The notes under the pieces are model-generated. The model worked only from the letters and a program-made list of their open reading frames with translations, made no database searches and was not told where the DNA came from. From Filosporella fistucella (lineage: Eukaryota > Ascomycota > Leotiomycetes > Helotiales): DNA of 64,000 bases. Position numbers and translations under genes: made by a program. Below, piece by piece: positions 37,949 through 50,076 of this stretch. How positions within the stretch are numbered: the stretch's first letter is position 1; each line of letters opens with the position of its first letter. The DNA lies in NCBI GenBank assembly GCA_030077755.1, contig JAQJZZ010000004.1, forward strand, positions 1,674,001 to 1,738,000. Reading direction: 5' to 3'.

Positions 37949-39720
37949 CAGGCATATTGTAAGATTGGGGGAGACTGATTGAGATTCATCACGTACATAG
38001 GATAGGGTCGCGGAACGGATGGCACCGCTCACTTAGAATTCCGTTCGATTGTCGCACGAGGGGAAATTGACAGGGTCGAAGGGTGTAATGTGGATATTGT
38101 GGGTAAATCGTGATGCGTCTATATTTTTTGTTTCTGAACTACAGTACCTACGGTACGTACCTCCGTAGAAGAGAAACAAAAACAGTAGTCAATGGTGGTG
38201 ATGAGATGGGTCAAAAAGGCATCATTTAGGTTTTCAATATTCATCCGGCTCCGGACGCGGCCTACCCTTCTCTCCTGCTCATGCGAAATCAGAACCCGAC
38301 CGAAAGGGAATGGGGAATACCGGTGTAAATTTTGGTGTGTCGGGGTGAGCAATTGGAGCATTGCCATTCCTTTGACTCCCCGCATACGTGTCTCAGGCTG
38401 AAGGTCTGATGAGTGATGAGTGGTTCCAGCTTCACGACTAGTTTCTGCTTGCGTGGACTGAGAATGAGGTGGTGGTGGGAGGGGGATGGATGGATCGAAG
38501 GATGGCTTGTGTGAGAGAGGCATTTTGGAACACTCTTCCGACGAGAGGTGAGATGATTGCATCATAGGCGATGGGCATGAATGACATGTTGATGAATAGG
38601 TGGGAGGAATATATGGTATAATTTGTAAATGCCATGTTGATATAATGCAAAATATGAAATTGGTATTGCGGTGGATAAAGTGGTGGTACAACGCAGTACC
38701 ATACATTACACGACCTTCAACCTCCACCATCCACCATCCGACATCCAACATCCAATATCCAACATCTAAACCCCCAAACTACCTTTTACCCCACTGAAGC
38801 TGAAAGTGGCCTCATTTGTAGCATTCTTTTGCTGGGTCTGGACAGTCTGGACAGCTGTGGGGAGATAGATAGAGTGTGGTTTGTTGCTTGGCTATGTGGT
38901 GAAGAGTGACTTAGAGCCGTCAATCGATCGTACTGGCAGTGTACAAGTTTGGTACAGATCAGTTCGGTGTTCTCTCCACCTCAGGTGCAATCCGTGGAGA
39001 GTTGAGTTGTTCTTAGTAAATAGTGTTTCGGCGGATTAGCTGAACTGTGGCTAGTACCGCAAGTGTAGCCGTAGATGGAAGTAGTCCTAACGGTATTCGT
39101 ATACTAGGTAGATAAACATCCTGATCTTGATCCTGAGCTTGAATGTGACTCGGAATGTGACCCCAATTCAAGATGTCCCTCTGCACCGAACTACGGTAGA
39201 GAGGTACTTGATGATTCGTAGCTTGTAAACGGAGTACATACCTATTCTCATACTCCTACCTAGGCTCGCGTATCCCGACAGGCATTATTTGGCCGGGCCG
39301 TCAATCACATCACATCAGCGTTCAAACCGCCATACCGCCATATACCAAGTAATTCCAGCCTGAGGACAACAAAGTCAAGCCATAAAGTTGGAGCAGGTGC
39401 CCTGAGGTGCGCAAGCCGTCACAGGCATCCTCCCTCTGGCCCCAGTCATTCGCCACGGTGGCATCGATGATCTTGCCCACATTGATCCTGGCTGTGGCTG
39501 AGGATGTGTTGGACGCATGTAGCCCCCCCGAAGCTAATACCCAGCTATCGACGCTGCTTTTTGGCGTGCCGCGCAAGGTGGAGAACAGCCCAGGCCACAC
39601 CTAACACTTGCTTGCACCTCTCTCACTTTCCATTTCAACCAACGACACCGAGACCAGAGACCAGCCATCTCAAGGAGAAGAGAACAGGCGAGACAGGGCA
39701 AGGCGAGCAGAGACAGGGTG

Positions 39721-39800
39721 GTGGGTAAGGAAGGTAAGGGTAATGGTCAGGGTCAGTCAGGTAAGGTGGTAAGGTGGTAAGGTAGGGCAAGGTAAGGCAA
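39721..39800. repeat. GGTAAG-rich degenerate tandem tract
   Basis: About 80 nt of imperfect repeats of GGTAAGG, GGTAAGGTGGT and GGTCAGG on the plus strand. Each unit resembles a 5' splice site, so this tract may confuse gene predictors. Confidence 0.8.
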
Positions 39801-39879
39801 AAGAACGAAGAGCGAAAGACGCGCAAAGCATTTGTGATGCAGTAGCCATCGGTATGGGTATGGTATTGCAGGTGCTAAT

Positions 39880-40540
39880 AGTAACATGCATCATTTCACC
39901 ATCCCATTTCCTCGCTCCCTCCCTTCTGCCTTTTCCACTCTCCCCCATCGTGCCTTCCCCCATTCATACATTATTTCCAGGTTCACTTCTTCTACCACTT
40001 CCACTTCCACTTACACTTCCACTTTCACCTTACCGCACCTACCCATCCTGGCTGCCATCAGACGCCCCACCACTTTACTCCACTATCGACAAAGGTATTC
40101 GAGTAGACGGTCACCTCACCTTACAATCTAACATCATACTTCCATACACCTCCATCTACACCTACTCCCGCCTACGTCTGCCTACTCATCATATCTACAC
40201 CTACCCTGTCTACCTACGCACTGAACGTAGACTACATCCTTACCTGCTATCGCATGCACTGCATTTCTTCTGATCTGCTGTTGTTGCTGCTCCTGCTTCC
40301 CCTGCTGCTATTACAACACTTCCACCTCTCTTTCTACTCATACAGCTGCTGCTCCCTCTTCTTTTCTCCTTACCCTACCTTACCTCACATATCTTTTACA
40401 CACACCTCCATCATAGCAACAACCTCTGATTCGTACTTACATCCCGGCCTAAGCTACCCTTCTCCCCCTCGACCTATCTACTGGTTCTTCTTTTCCCTTG
40501 GACGGGCTCCTCCCCTGCTTCCCAAACCCTCCTAGGCAAT
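39880..40540 (+). promoter_or_regulatory. Long pyrimidine-rich tract, likely core promoter/5' leader of the CP2 gene
   Basis: On the plus strand this region is dominated by CTTCCAC, CCTTAC and CTGCTGCTC-type runs with few purine stretches. CT-rich tracts are typical just upstream of or around fungal transcription starts. The coding start lies 0.5-1.2 kb downstream, which implies a long 5' leader. Confidence 0.4.
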
Positions 40541-41075
40541 AATAGAGACCCAGACAAAAAAATTATTCCCCTTAGCAGCCGTGCGTCTCCATACAAAAGG
40601 TACCTCAACTTCCGTTGGTACAACCGGTTCCACTTGCGTAGTTGGCTCTTTTCATCAACGACCGTTCTACCTTTCACTCGCCTTCGCGTTGTGGATCCCC
40701 TCCCCCCCCATGTCAACAACCGCCTCGAGAGCTTCTTGTGGAACTTTCCGTCATTCTACTCGATTCATCCTGAAGAATCATATATCATCAGCCTCTTCCT
40801 CCACCTCCACCACCGTTGTTTCTCCGTATCTGTTCTGTACATCACCAATATCAACCCGAACATCTACGGTCTCGCTCTAACCATCACGCTCGCTACCACC
40901 ACACCACCTCAGACCAAATATATTATATGCTGCGCAACACCCAACAACTTTGACCAACAATCCATTCTCTCGAGATTCAACTGAACTGTCATATAATTCG
41001 ACTCTAGTGCTATACCTCGAGGTTGTCGGGACTCTGATGATTTTGGAGCTTTAGTAGCTCAGCCACGATATCCAG

Positions 41076-43673
41076 ATGTTTCGAAATCGGTAAGTTAAAA
41101 TCTACCATTAGTCGAGGGGTGGTGTGAAAAGTCTCACTTGAGAAAGTGTGGGAGGTGTTGAAAAATCGTCGCTAATATATTGCGCGCAGGACATCCTCGC
41201 AAAAGCCTGGCGATGAGTTTATCGCCAACTTTCGCCAAAACTTCCCAGAGGTAGCGACTACTTCAAGTGGTTCAATCTCTGGGAATGTTTCCCAAGGCGG
41301 TGCGATCGCTGGTGGACCACAACCTGACAGGTATGTATTGCAGACTTGAAAAGCATCTGGTGCCGTTTATCTGGACTCCTGAACTGTGGCTGGGCTTCTT
41401 TTGAGAACATTACTGACTCTTTCAGACACCACAGTGTCGGCCACGACGATATTAAAGATCTCGATCCTACTCCAAGAGCGCAACACGAACCATGGCGATT
41501 TACTCCATCACTCCTCGATCCAAACTCATTCGCATTCAGCGCCTTTGCGAATCAACCACCTGGGTATTACACTCCTACCCCAGGTGGAACGAATACTCTA
41601 TACCATAATCAAGCTGGCGATTTACATACACCTGGGATGGGCATGGGAATGGGCTTAGGAACGCCTTTATCTCTACCCAGTTCAGCGGAAGCCATGCATA
41701 CTGGGGCAATGATGGATATGTCTGCCTTTGGTCACCATATGCCCCCTCAATTTCACAACTATAACCCCTTTGGACACCCCCAGCAACACCAACATCATCA
41801 CCAACAACCTCAGCAACAATCTTATGCGCCATCTTCATTTGTTCACCAGGATACTGGATACGAAACCATGGAGCAAGATGGTTCACCTATGGATGATGAT
41901 GGAAGAATGGGCTCAATGGAAGCGAACATTCAGCATCAATCCCCTATGATGAGCTTTCAGCCCACTCACTACAATATGGCAGCGGTAATGCCTCCTTCTG
42001 CAGAGAAATTCCGATTCCATGTGACTTTGAATGCGCCAACAGCAATGATCAAGTCAGCAAACGAGATTCCAGTTACATACCTCAATAAAGGCCAGGCTTA
42101 CTCTGTTTCTATTATCGATACAGCTCCACAACAGCCCTTACCACCAGGAGGAAGATACAGAACTTTCGTTCGCATTTCCTTCGAAGATGAGCAACAGCGA
42201 CAAAGACCAGGAACTTGCTGGCAGTTGTGGAAAGAAGGGAGAGGTACCAACGAAGCTCATCAGCGTGGAGGAAAGCTTCAAGCCGTTGAGTACGTCGAAG
42301 CAAATCAACCAGCTGAGAGTGACGACAAACGAACCCGCGTTGAACTCGATACTGCTTCTTTTGACGGCTTTTCGGTCATCTGGACTCCAGGTGTGAATGG
42401 TTCAGCAGAATGTAACATTGCTGTTCGGTTCAATTTCCTCTCCACCGATTTCAGCCACTCTAAGGGTGTCAAAGGCATCCCTGTCCGGCTCTGCGCGAAA
42501 ACCGAGACACTCCCAACTGGATCACCACGATCAGGACCAGAGTTTTCGGAAGTGGCTTTCTGCAAAGTTAAATTATTCCGAGACCACGGTGCAGAACGCA
42601 AACTTTCAAATGATGTCGCACATGTCAAGAAGACGATCGACAAGTTAAAGCAACAGATCGCACAAGCGGAAACTGGGATGAAGGACTTTGGCAAGAGGAA
42701 ACGAACAGGATCGACTACAACCAAGAATCAGCCGAGTCAACGTCCTGGCAAAGTCCAGAAACATAAGCGGACATGGTCAATGTCATCAGCATCTTCTGCA
42801 GGTGGCCGTCCACCTATGGAAGAGGATCTCCACTTCAAATTACAGACCATGCAAGATATGTTCACCAGTACTCGACCTGTCAGCATATTATATCTTCGCG
42901 GTGCTGAACAAGATGATCCTGATTTACATCCTGTTGTACTTGTTGGAGAGCCTCTAGATCTTACGAAGGTGGATTCGAGAGGAAGTACCGCCTGGCAACA
43001 GAGAACCAGTGATCCAGGTTCTACCACGGGGAACTCCTCTTTAGTTTCACCATCTCCAAGCTCTTTGTCGTTACATTCACAGGGTATCAGTAGCAATACT
43101 GCCCCAGGTCCATGGAGTGACTTTCAATCAATGTCAACAGCAGATGTACAATCATCAAATCCACAACATTTGGCCAGTCCTCCAGATCAACTGACCAAAG
43201 TCCCAAAGACTGATGATAGTGGCAATTTGAGTGGTTGGATCGAAGCTTTAGGAGTTGATTCCTCTTACAAACCACCCGTGGAGCGACCTATCAAACCTGT
43301 GGCCTGTTTCTACGTCCTTCATCGCGACCAGTCTCAACCTGACAAGCACGAATATTACCGTGCACTATATTTGATGCAACGGACTCTAAAAGACTTCACA
43401 AATGGTGTCGCCAACAAATGGAATTTGGAACCTACCAAAATAATGCGAACCATTCGAGTCTTAGATCGTGGCTTACAAGTCGAAATTGATGACGATGTCA
43501 TTCGGGAACTTTCAGAAGGACAAGATATCATCATGGAAATTGTCCCAATCCAAAACCCTCAAGTCAAACGTGAATGGGAAATGTCAATTGATGTCGCTGT
43601 CGACAGCGATACCGTTGGCGGATCACAACACGTCGTCCACACTGATGGATATGAACTACGTCTAATGTTTTAA
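41076..43673 (+). CDS. csp-2: Grainyhead/CP2-family transcription factor
   Basis: Three exons: 41076-41089 (14 nt), 41190-41330 and 41426-43673, giving 800 residues. The tiny first exon encodes MFRN; donor GTAAGT and acceptor CGCAG join in phase to TSSQKPGDEFIANFRQNF. A His/Gln-rich stretch lies near 160-190. The CP2 DNA-binding domain spans about 243-440 (AEKFRFHVTLNAPTAM, IPVTYLNKGQAYSVSIIDT, RTFVRISFEDEQQR, CWQLWKEGRG, NIAVRFNFLSTDFS, FCKVKLFRDHGAERKLSND). The C-terminal dimerisation fold is at about 677-760 (CFYVLHRDQSQPDKHEYYRA, LYLMQRTLKDF, GLQVEIDDDVIREL, GQDIIMEIVPI). In Neurospora the orthologous factor CSP-2 is needed for conidial separation and cell-wall remodelling; the symbol is given by that analogy. 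The gene is isolated in a 17-kb gene-free neighbourhood. Confidence 0.92.
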
Positions 43674-46600
43674 TAATTCTTTTCTCGATATACCTATTTT
43701 TAACTTCCGATACGATACTTATACCCGACAATATGGTCATGTAATTGTTACGGATCTTCTTCCCCAATTTGTAGCCTTTAAGGTTGGGCGGGCAGGCCGG
43801 CTTGGCTGTTGAATATGGCGTCACGTTGCTTTTCTGAGATACCAGTTCCTTGCCTTTTTATTTCTGGAACAGCTATATCCTCGATAACGAATACCGATCG
43901 AACCATCGTTTTATTTTTTCATCCAACACAAATTTGGCTATACTTTTTGTACCTAGAGGTTTTGCATAGGAAAGGCGATTCTTCGGTTTGGATAACGGAT
44001 GGCTGTCTGAAATCTTTTGTTTTATTCTCTTTAGAGAATACCGCCGACAACTTTGTTTGGCTATTGGGGAGGATCCTAAAAACGCTTCTCGCACATACTT
44101 TGTGGTTTCTATCCACACAACATTCATTTCAGCTCTGCATATTCAGAGTGACGTACAAGATTTTATGATATAAGATATTATATACGGCGTTACGAATTAA
44201 ATGATGAAATTCTGGTTTTTTGTGGTTTTGATGAGTCCTTGGGATTCATATGGGAAGGATAATGGTATGGATGATATGGGGGTGGATGGTGGGGGAAGCG
44301 GTTATCAGATGCAATCTACCTGATGATTGATACAAATACTACACATCTCAAACATTTACACTCTATCTTCTACTTGTGATTACTTTTCAAAAACGCATTT
44401 TCTAATTTCCTCATCAAATCTCCTTAGTATCCTCACAGTCCAACAGCTGAACAGTGACATTCCATCATTCGGTCCGTCCACACAAACCGAACCATTTGAG
44501 TTCACCCGCAATAACGGCTTGACGGTGCAAATTACCAGTGTGCAGTGACTTCCTCATCTCCGACGGGCGCCTCTAACCAGCAGCCTGGACTCCCAGTCCT
44601 TTCTCCAAGAAGTCTAAGCCAAGACTCCCCACCCTCCTTCCCGACTGGTCACTGCCAAGTCGGCATCCATCCCATCAGTAGTACGAGGAGGTACCAAAGT
44701 AGAATGTTTACACGGATCACTAATCTAGAGTACTGGTAGTATGCAGACTAGAGACGTCACTTTTGGCGGCGCTCTGGCTAAGGATGACAGCAATGAACGC
44801 GCGCGTTTTGGGGATAGATAGTGGACTTGGCAGAGTAAGTGGAGGTTTTTTCTTGGCGGTTTCTTTTCTCTACCCAGAAATTAGAAATTTGAATCGTTAG
44901 GAAGGGACAAGAGTCTAGGTGTGCCGTTTCCCGGGACATTGGGTAGGGTTTTGTGAGAGTGGAGTGGAGAGTGGGCTTGACATTGTAGGGGGGAAACGAT
45001 CGACTGCACAGCCACTGTGTGGGAGGAAAGAGAGAGTGGATTGGGTTAGATGTGGCGAGAGGACGTCATTATCACGAGATGAGGAAAGAGGGAGGTGTGG
45101 CTGGTGATCTTCACTTAGGTAGTTTTTGGGACGTGCTGGAGAGGTGATTCAGGTGATGTGTAGGTACCTGAAGGAGAAAGCAGGAGGTTCGATGGTTCTG
45201 TACCTAGGTATGGTTTGGAATATGGTCGAATGTACCTTTACATGTACATAGAGCCCAGAGAGCTATAGCTGTGCATGAACTTTGAGGAGGTTTTAGACAG
45301 GAGAGAGGAGGAGAGAGGGGAGAAGAAGGTGTGGCTGATCATCTTCGCTTACCTAGGTACTTACTCCGTCTATGTGCAGATGGTAATATACCTTGTGTAC
45401 CTGAAAATTCGAAAGAGGTACGTATCCCTTCGTGCAGGCTGAGGAGGAAGAAGGTCCAGCGCTGCGGCTGTGCTTGGATCTACAGAGGGAGGAGGAAAGA
45501 GGGGAGAGAGGGAAGGTGTGGCTGGTGATTTTGTCATCGTGCTTGAGACATTGCTTGAACAGCTGATGATGATGAGAGGATCTACAGAATTGCGTAGGTT
45601 TAAGTCTAAGGTACGGAGAGTAAGTAGGTGCAGAGCTGTGACTCGTGGTTTGTAATTCGAATAGAGGATATGGATATGGATCTGTGGCTTGCAAAGTGTG
45701 GTTTGACTGAGGAAAGAAGAGGGAGAGTGGGGGAAAGGAAGGGATCTCCAGAGCGTTTACGTAGAAGTATGGATATCTGATCTAGATGCCTCTAGAACCG
45801 ATGTTAGAGTTGACGAGGGGAACGGTGGCTCATGCTCGTGGTTTGAATAGTGGGTTGAGATATATGTGTGGCTTGACCTGAAAAAGAAGGAAAGGGAAGG
45901 GGAAATATGGGAGGGCATCTATGGAGCAGAGGGCAGGATAAGAAGTTTAGCTAGAGTTGTCAGGCATGTGGGTGAGTAATTGAGTGATTCATAGCTATAG
46001 CTAAACTTCCGTTTTTTTTTTAGATATAGCCGAGCTTGGTTCATGTCTCGAATTGTGGGTCAAAACGTATGGAAGTCTGGAAACTTCTAAAATCTTCAGT
46101 ACCGCGTACTTCTGTCACCGAAAGTACCAATTGAGCCGATCTAGTCAAGGAGGTAGGTGTAGCTGTGGCTTGACTTGTGGTTTGAATCTGCTCTAACTGT
46201 GGCTGAAGAGTCACAAGAGTCGCGAAAGTTCTGAGATCGACGGCTTGGTTGATGATGACGATTATAGATGTGGCTTGAGTTTTGCTCCTATTCTAAGGTG
46301 TGGCTCATGGCCGAGTGTAAGAGGGGAAGAAGAGGGGAGAAGGCGTGGCAGAGAACCAGAGAAGATCTACAGCACCGCGTACCTCGATTTCAATAAACGA
46401 TGACTTAGTTGTGGCTCATTTCAGGGGTCCAAAGGGATGTAAGCTGTAGCCAATCTGTGGCTCGAACTAGTTGTCGATTTACAATAGTGAAGTAGATGCT
46501 TGATAAGTTTTATGTGATATGATGTGACTAAACACAAGACTCAGCCCTCAGTGCTCGAACAGAGAAATAAACGGAAAGAGATTTACATCCCGCTGCCGCG

Positions 46601-49600
46601 TAATACACACATCAGAATTCCTGAAAAGCTATACCTCGATCATAACTCGTCTTGATAAAGACCATCAGATTGTGATCAGTACTCTTTTCGCTTTGGAGTT
46701 CAGCAAATTCGAGCTTATGCAAGAGAGATCTACAGTCTTACAGTACAGCCTAGACTTAATGTTCCTGCAGGGCCTTGACGGGGAGGCGGGAGGAATTGAA
46801 TCGAGATCTCTGTATTGGAAGAGGAGAGGACGAGGATGGGATGGATGACAAGGAAGGGAAGCGAGAAGGGGAGGTAGAAGAGGGAGGCCTAGATGGGGAG
46901 ATAGATATGCAACAGAGATGTACTGTTTTGGGATTGAGGGTGATGTGGAAAGGTGGATAAGGGAGAAGAGACAAGAGAGGAGACAGGAAGGTCTAGATGG
47001 GTGATAGATATACAACATAAGTGTAGGATTTTGAGGATGAGGTTTAAGAGTTGGGGTCTGGGTTTATTCAGCTGAGCTTCCATGATTATCTATCTTTGCT
47101 TGTACTTGTTAAAATTTTCATAATCGATAGAAATTCAACGAGTGTAGAATAGTGGGTAAACACAACTTGCGGTTGAGAATATATTCTCAACTTCCTATTT
47201 GATAGCTTTTCTGCAGCAAGAAATGAGCGGCTCTCGATCGCTCCCACTTCCTTCTGGGATTGTCAAGAGAGTTCACAATCGCCAAAGAAACTGATTGGAC
47301 TAGACCCTCAAGCTGAATAAAATGAAGAGGGTCTGATAACACCTAATACAGCTTAAAATTTGGCTTGAAAGAAAGGTGGCTGATGCACTAACTCTACCTG
47401 TTTTCTTACGCGTGGGGAATGAAAGGGATAAATATGTATTAGTGGATAAACTACCTGCCGATAACCGTTATGGAAACACGGTTATTCCGAGCGTGTGGCG
47501 AAATCTATATGAGAGGAGATTGAAATAGAAATGGTGGGCTTGGATGCTTGGGACTTGGATGTCTGGGTGGTTACGAATGAGGTGTGATCGGCGTTCTTAA
47601 TTTTTCGGGTTGAGTACTTGTGGGGTTACTTAGGACGGTACATTTGGTTTGTAAGTTATTAGTCAAATGAACGTTTGTAATGTAGAAGTATATGCAATTG
47701 TTTACTTGTGACGGGTTTTTTAGTATGTGAGATAAGAAGCTATAGGATAATGAAACGGTAGCATCGAATAGTAGCTCCCTCGGCAGGATAAGGCGGAAGT
47801 GTGGCTAGTAAGCTAATGTAAGCTACCACAATCCTTTAATCTGATCTTCTAGTTAGCTCTCAATTAGGGTATGTACTTAATCTCATCTAACCAATCCATT
47901 CCATTTCGTTTCACAATTCTCGCTTTGCTGTAAGGCATCAACGATCGAGATCCGAGTGCGTGATGCTGGGTGTAACTAAACCGCTACATGATTCTCACTA
48001 ACTTTCCCTTTTTGATACTTAGCCTACAATTCTTATTAGCTGTGGCTCATCGCTTTCCTACCCAAGAAAGAGACAAGAGGTGTGGCTTCCCCTCTTCTAG
48101 AACCCTCATCACGCTCAAAAGCGAAAAGATCACCGTGGTTCGTAAGAGTGACGGGTGATCCACGATGTAACATCGTTACCAGTCGGCGGATGTCTGACCC
48201 TGATTTTTGGCAGAACCGGGAGTTTTGTCCTTGGGATGCGGTTGGAGATGAGAAGGAGTAGGAGTCCGGAGTTAGTGGAAATGGAAGTGGAAGTAGAAGT
48301 GAGGGATTTGTGAAATGAGTGGGAAATTCGAGAGCGGAATGATGGGAAAGATTGAGAGAAGCAAGCAACGACAAGCAAAGCACACAGACGCAGGCACCAA
48401 GCAACTCATTCCACAATTCCCATTCCCTTCCTCCCTCCCGCTCTAACCCTCATCCATACCAACCCTGTCCTTTCCCTTCCATCTCGGCCCTATCCTCCAA
48501 CCTTTACATGCAACTCACAATCAGGATCCAAATCAGCATCAGCTGCCCCAGGATTCTCCGGCATCAAGGGAATACTCACAATAGGCTGGATAAGATACCA
48601 AGCTGCTCTAGCCAACGCATATATGCAGGTGCACTGCATCAGGTGAGTGTAGGCTGCAGCGTGGGGAGCATTTGCATTCCTTGCCGTAGAAGTAGGGTGC
48701 GATCTGATCTGATGTAGGGACCTCTCGCTGCTTTGAGAGAGTGAAGGTCTAGTGTGCTTGGAGGGGAAGATCACCACGTGGTGAATGTGGCGGTGTGCTT
48801 TTGTCTAATGATGAGAGGCTAGATTCTAGGACGAGTCAGAGGTAGGTAAGAGGTAGGGCTAGATTTCTTGGGTTACTAGTTGGATTGCCTCATTGGGTGG
48901 GATATTGGAGAGGGGAATGGTAACGAGCCACAGAGGATGTGCCACATGAGGCAGAGGACTGATGAGGTACTTGTGAAGAGTAGAAAAGATCAGCGGTGTA
49001 GAGGGGGGTGTGATTTGAGAATTGGGGATGGCATGTGAGATTGATCGACAGGTGGAGGAGGGGTATGTTAAATCGGACTCATCACCCGTCAGGTGCTTAA
49101 ATAGGTAGTAAGAGGTAAGAGTAGAAGGGCAAAGGGGATTGGATGAGAGATGATATTCGGAAGTTGCTTGTAGCGCTCTTTGAGAGGGCTTGTAAGAATA
49201 ATAGGGAGAGATGAGAAAGTATTGGATGAGAAATGTGCTCGGAACTTACCTGTAGATCCTCTATGTTATTACTTTTCTCCCTCTTAGTCTATATGGAGGT
49301 ATCCAATAACTCTTCTCCATTTCTCCTTCTCATCACTCAAAAATACCTCAAACCCCTCATACTTCTCTCCAAGTCTCTCCAATTTCCTTACTATGCTTCC
49401 AATTCCGATTCCCAGTTCCCAATCCGGTGCCCAAACCCCAAGCTCAAACCCCAAAACCCTAAGTTAACGTCTTAATCCCTCATTTCACAAACGTAAAAGA
49501 GAAAGCTTGATCAGACGTCTAGACCTGATGAACGGATATGAAACGCTGGTTGCTGGTGTACACAGTAGGTGAACGGTTAAAGTGATGATGTGATGGTGTT

Positions 49601-50076
49601 GTCGATCAAAGGGGCTGTGCTGCACGTGATGTGATGAGGAGTGATGGGAGGATTGGATAGGAGGGTGAAGAAGAGAGATAGCAAAAAAGAAGGAAAACTA
49701 ACGAATAATGAAGGATGAAAGACGAGGATATGATTAATGTAGGGAGATTGTATATACAGATAGGAAATTGTGAATATGGCGAGGTTTATGATTTTGACGT
49801 TGTCAAATGGTCTTGGCTCATCTCTATTGACGAAAATCCAAACACTTGTTTGTCAAAACCGCGATATCATGCTCATAACAGTTTGAAATAGTAGAAATGG
49901 TGTGACCCATTGCGTGAAGAGCATTTAAGGCTCTTAGAAGTAAAGTCAGCACAAAGAATACATAAATCAATATTCACAATACTGTACTCTATACAATCAG
50001 TCCCAACTGTATCGGTATACCCAAAACACCATAAGCAATGCAACGCCCCCACCAGCCTCCAATTGAGAAACAATGC
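43674..50076. other. 6.4-kb gene-free interval between convergent genes
   Basis: Both flanking genes end here (CP2 on +, kinesin on -), so a promoter field is unexpected. No supported protein gene. Features are the degenerate TGTGGCT repeat field (45.0-46.8 kb), further TGTGGCT copies at 47800, 48041 and 48081, two TACCTAGGTA palindromes (45201, 45350) and CT-rich plus-strand stretches near 48.4 and 49.3 kb. A frame at 44327-44548 ends with protein-like sequence (PSFGPSTQTEPFEFTRNNG) and might be a terminal exon; I could not find partners. Confidence 0.5.
45080..46740 (+). repeat. Degenerate repeat field: TGTGGCT, GATCTACAG and purine-rich modules
   Basis: TGTGGCT occurs on the plus strand at 45096, 45330, 45517, 45683, 45867, 46164, 46198, 46269, 46299, 46410 and 46456, with no complement copy in this span. 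GATCTACAG occurs at 45477, 45579, 46364 and 46727. CCGCGTAC occurs at 46102 and 46375. Three copies share a longer context, purine-rich GAGGAAAGAGGG then AGGTGTGGCTG then TGAT-TTC (45081, 45308, 45488). Spacing is irregular (about 30-300 nt), so this is a decayed tandem duplication or a clustered site array rather than a clean satellite. Confidence 0.75.

Larger units (their letters stand above)
30361..41075. other. 10.7-kb gene desert upstream of the grainyhead-type regulator
   Basis: This divergent spacer between the OSBP gene (-) and the CP2 gene (+) has no protein gene that I can support. Frames are short, low-complexity and unconserved in style. It contains several TGTGGCT copies on the plus strand (32778, 33628, 37466, 37566, 37626, 39046, 39493), a TACCTAGGTA palindrome (31417), a GTACA repeat, a GGTAAG-rich tract and, from about 39.9 kb, a long CT-rich tract. 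Most plausibly it holds the extended promoter and leader of the regulator and possibly non-coding transcripts (inference). Confidence 0.55.

Noticed and set aside
38119..38797. A 210-codon minus-strand frame in the gene desert
   Set aside because: Although long, it is rich in His, Ser and Pro from AT/GT-repeat DNA, has no domain-like pattern and overlaps comparable frames on the other strand.
39721..39800. Multiple GGTAAG words as a cluster of real splice donors
   Set aside because: They belong to a low-complexity repeat and no coding sequence precedes them.
40254..40984. Plus-strand frames of about 90-116 codons before the CP2 gene
   Set aside because: They encode Leu/Ser/Pro-rich low-complexity sequence produced by the CT-rich leader and are better explained as 5' untranslated DNA.
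48490..48777. Minus-strand 95-codon frame ending with a seemingly protein-like tail (GAADADLDPDCELHV)
   Set aside because: No ATG at its beginning, no recognisable motif, and an overlapping plus-strand frame of similar length; kept only as a curiosity.
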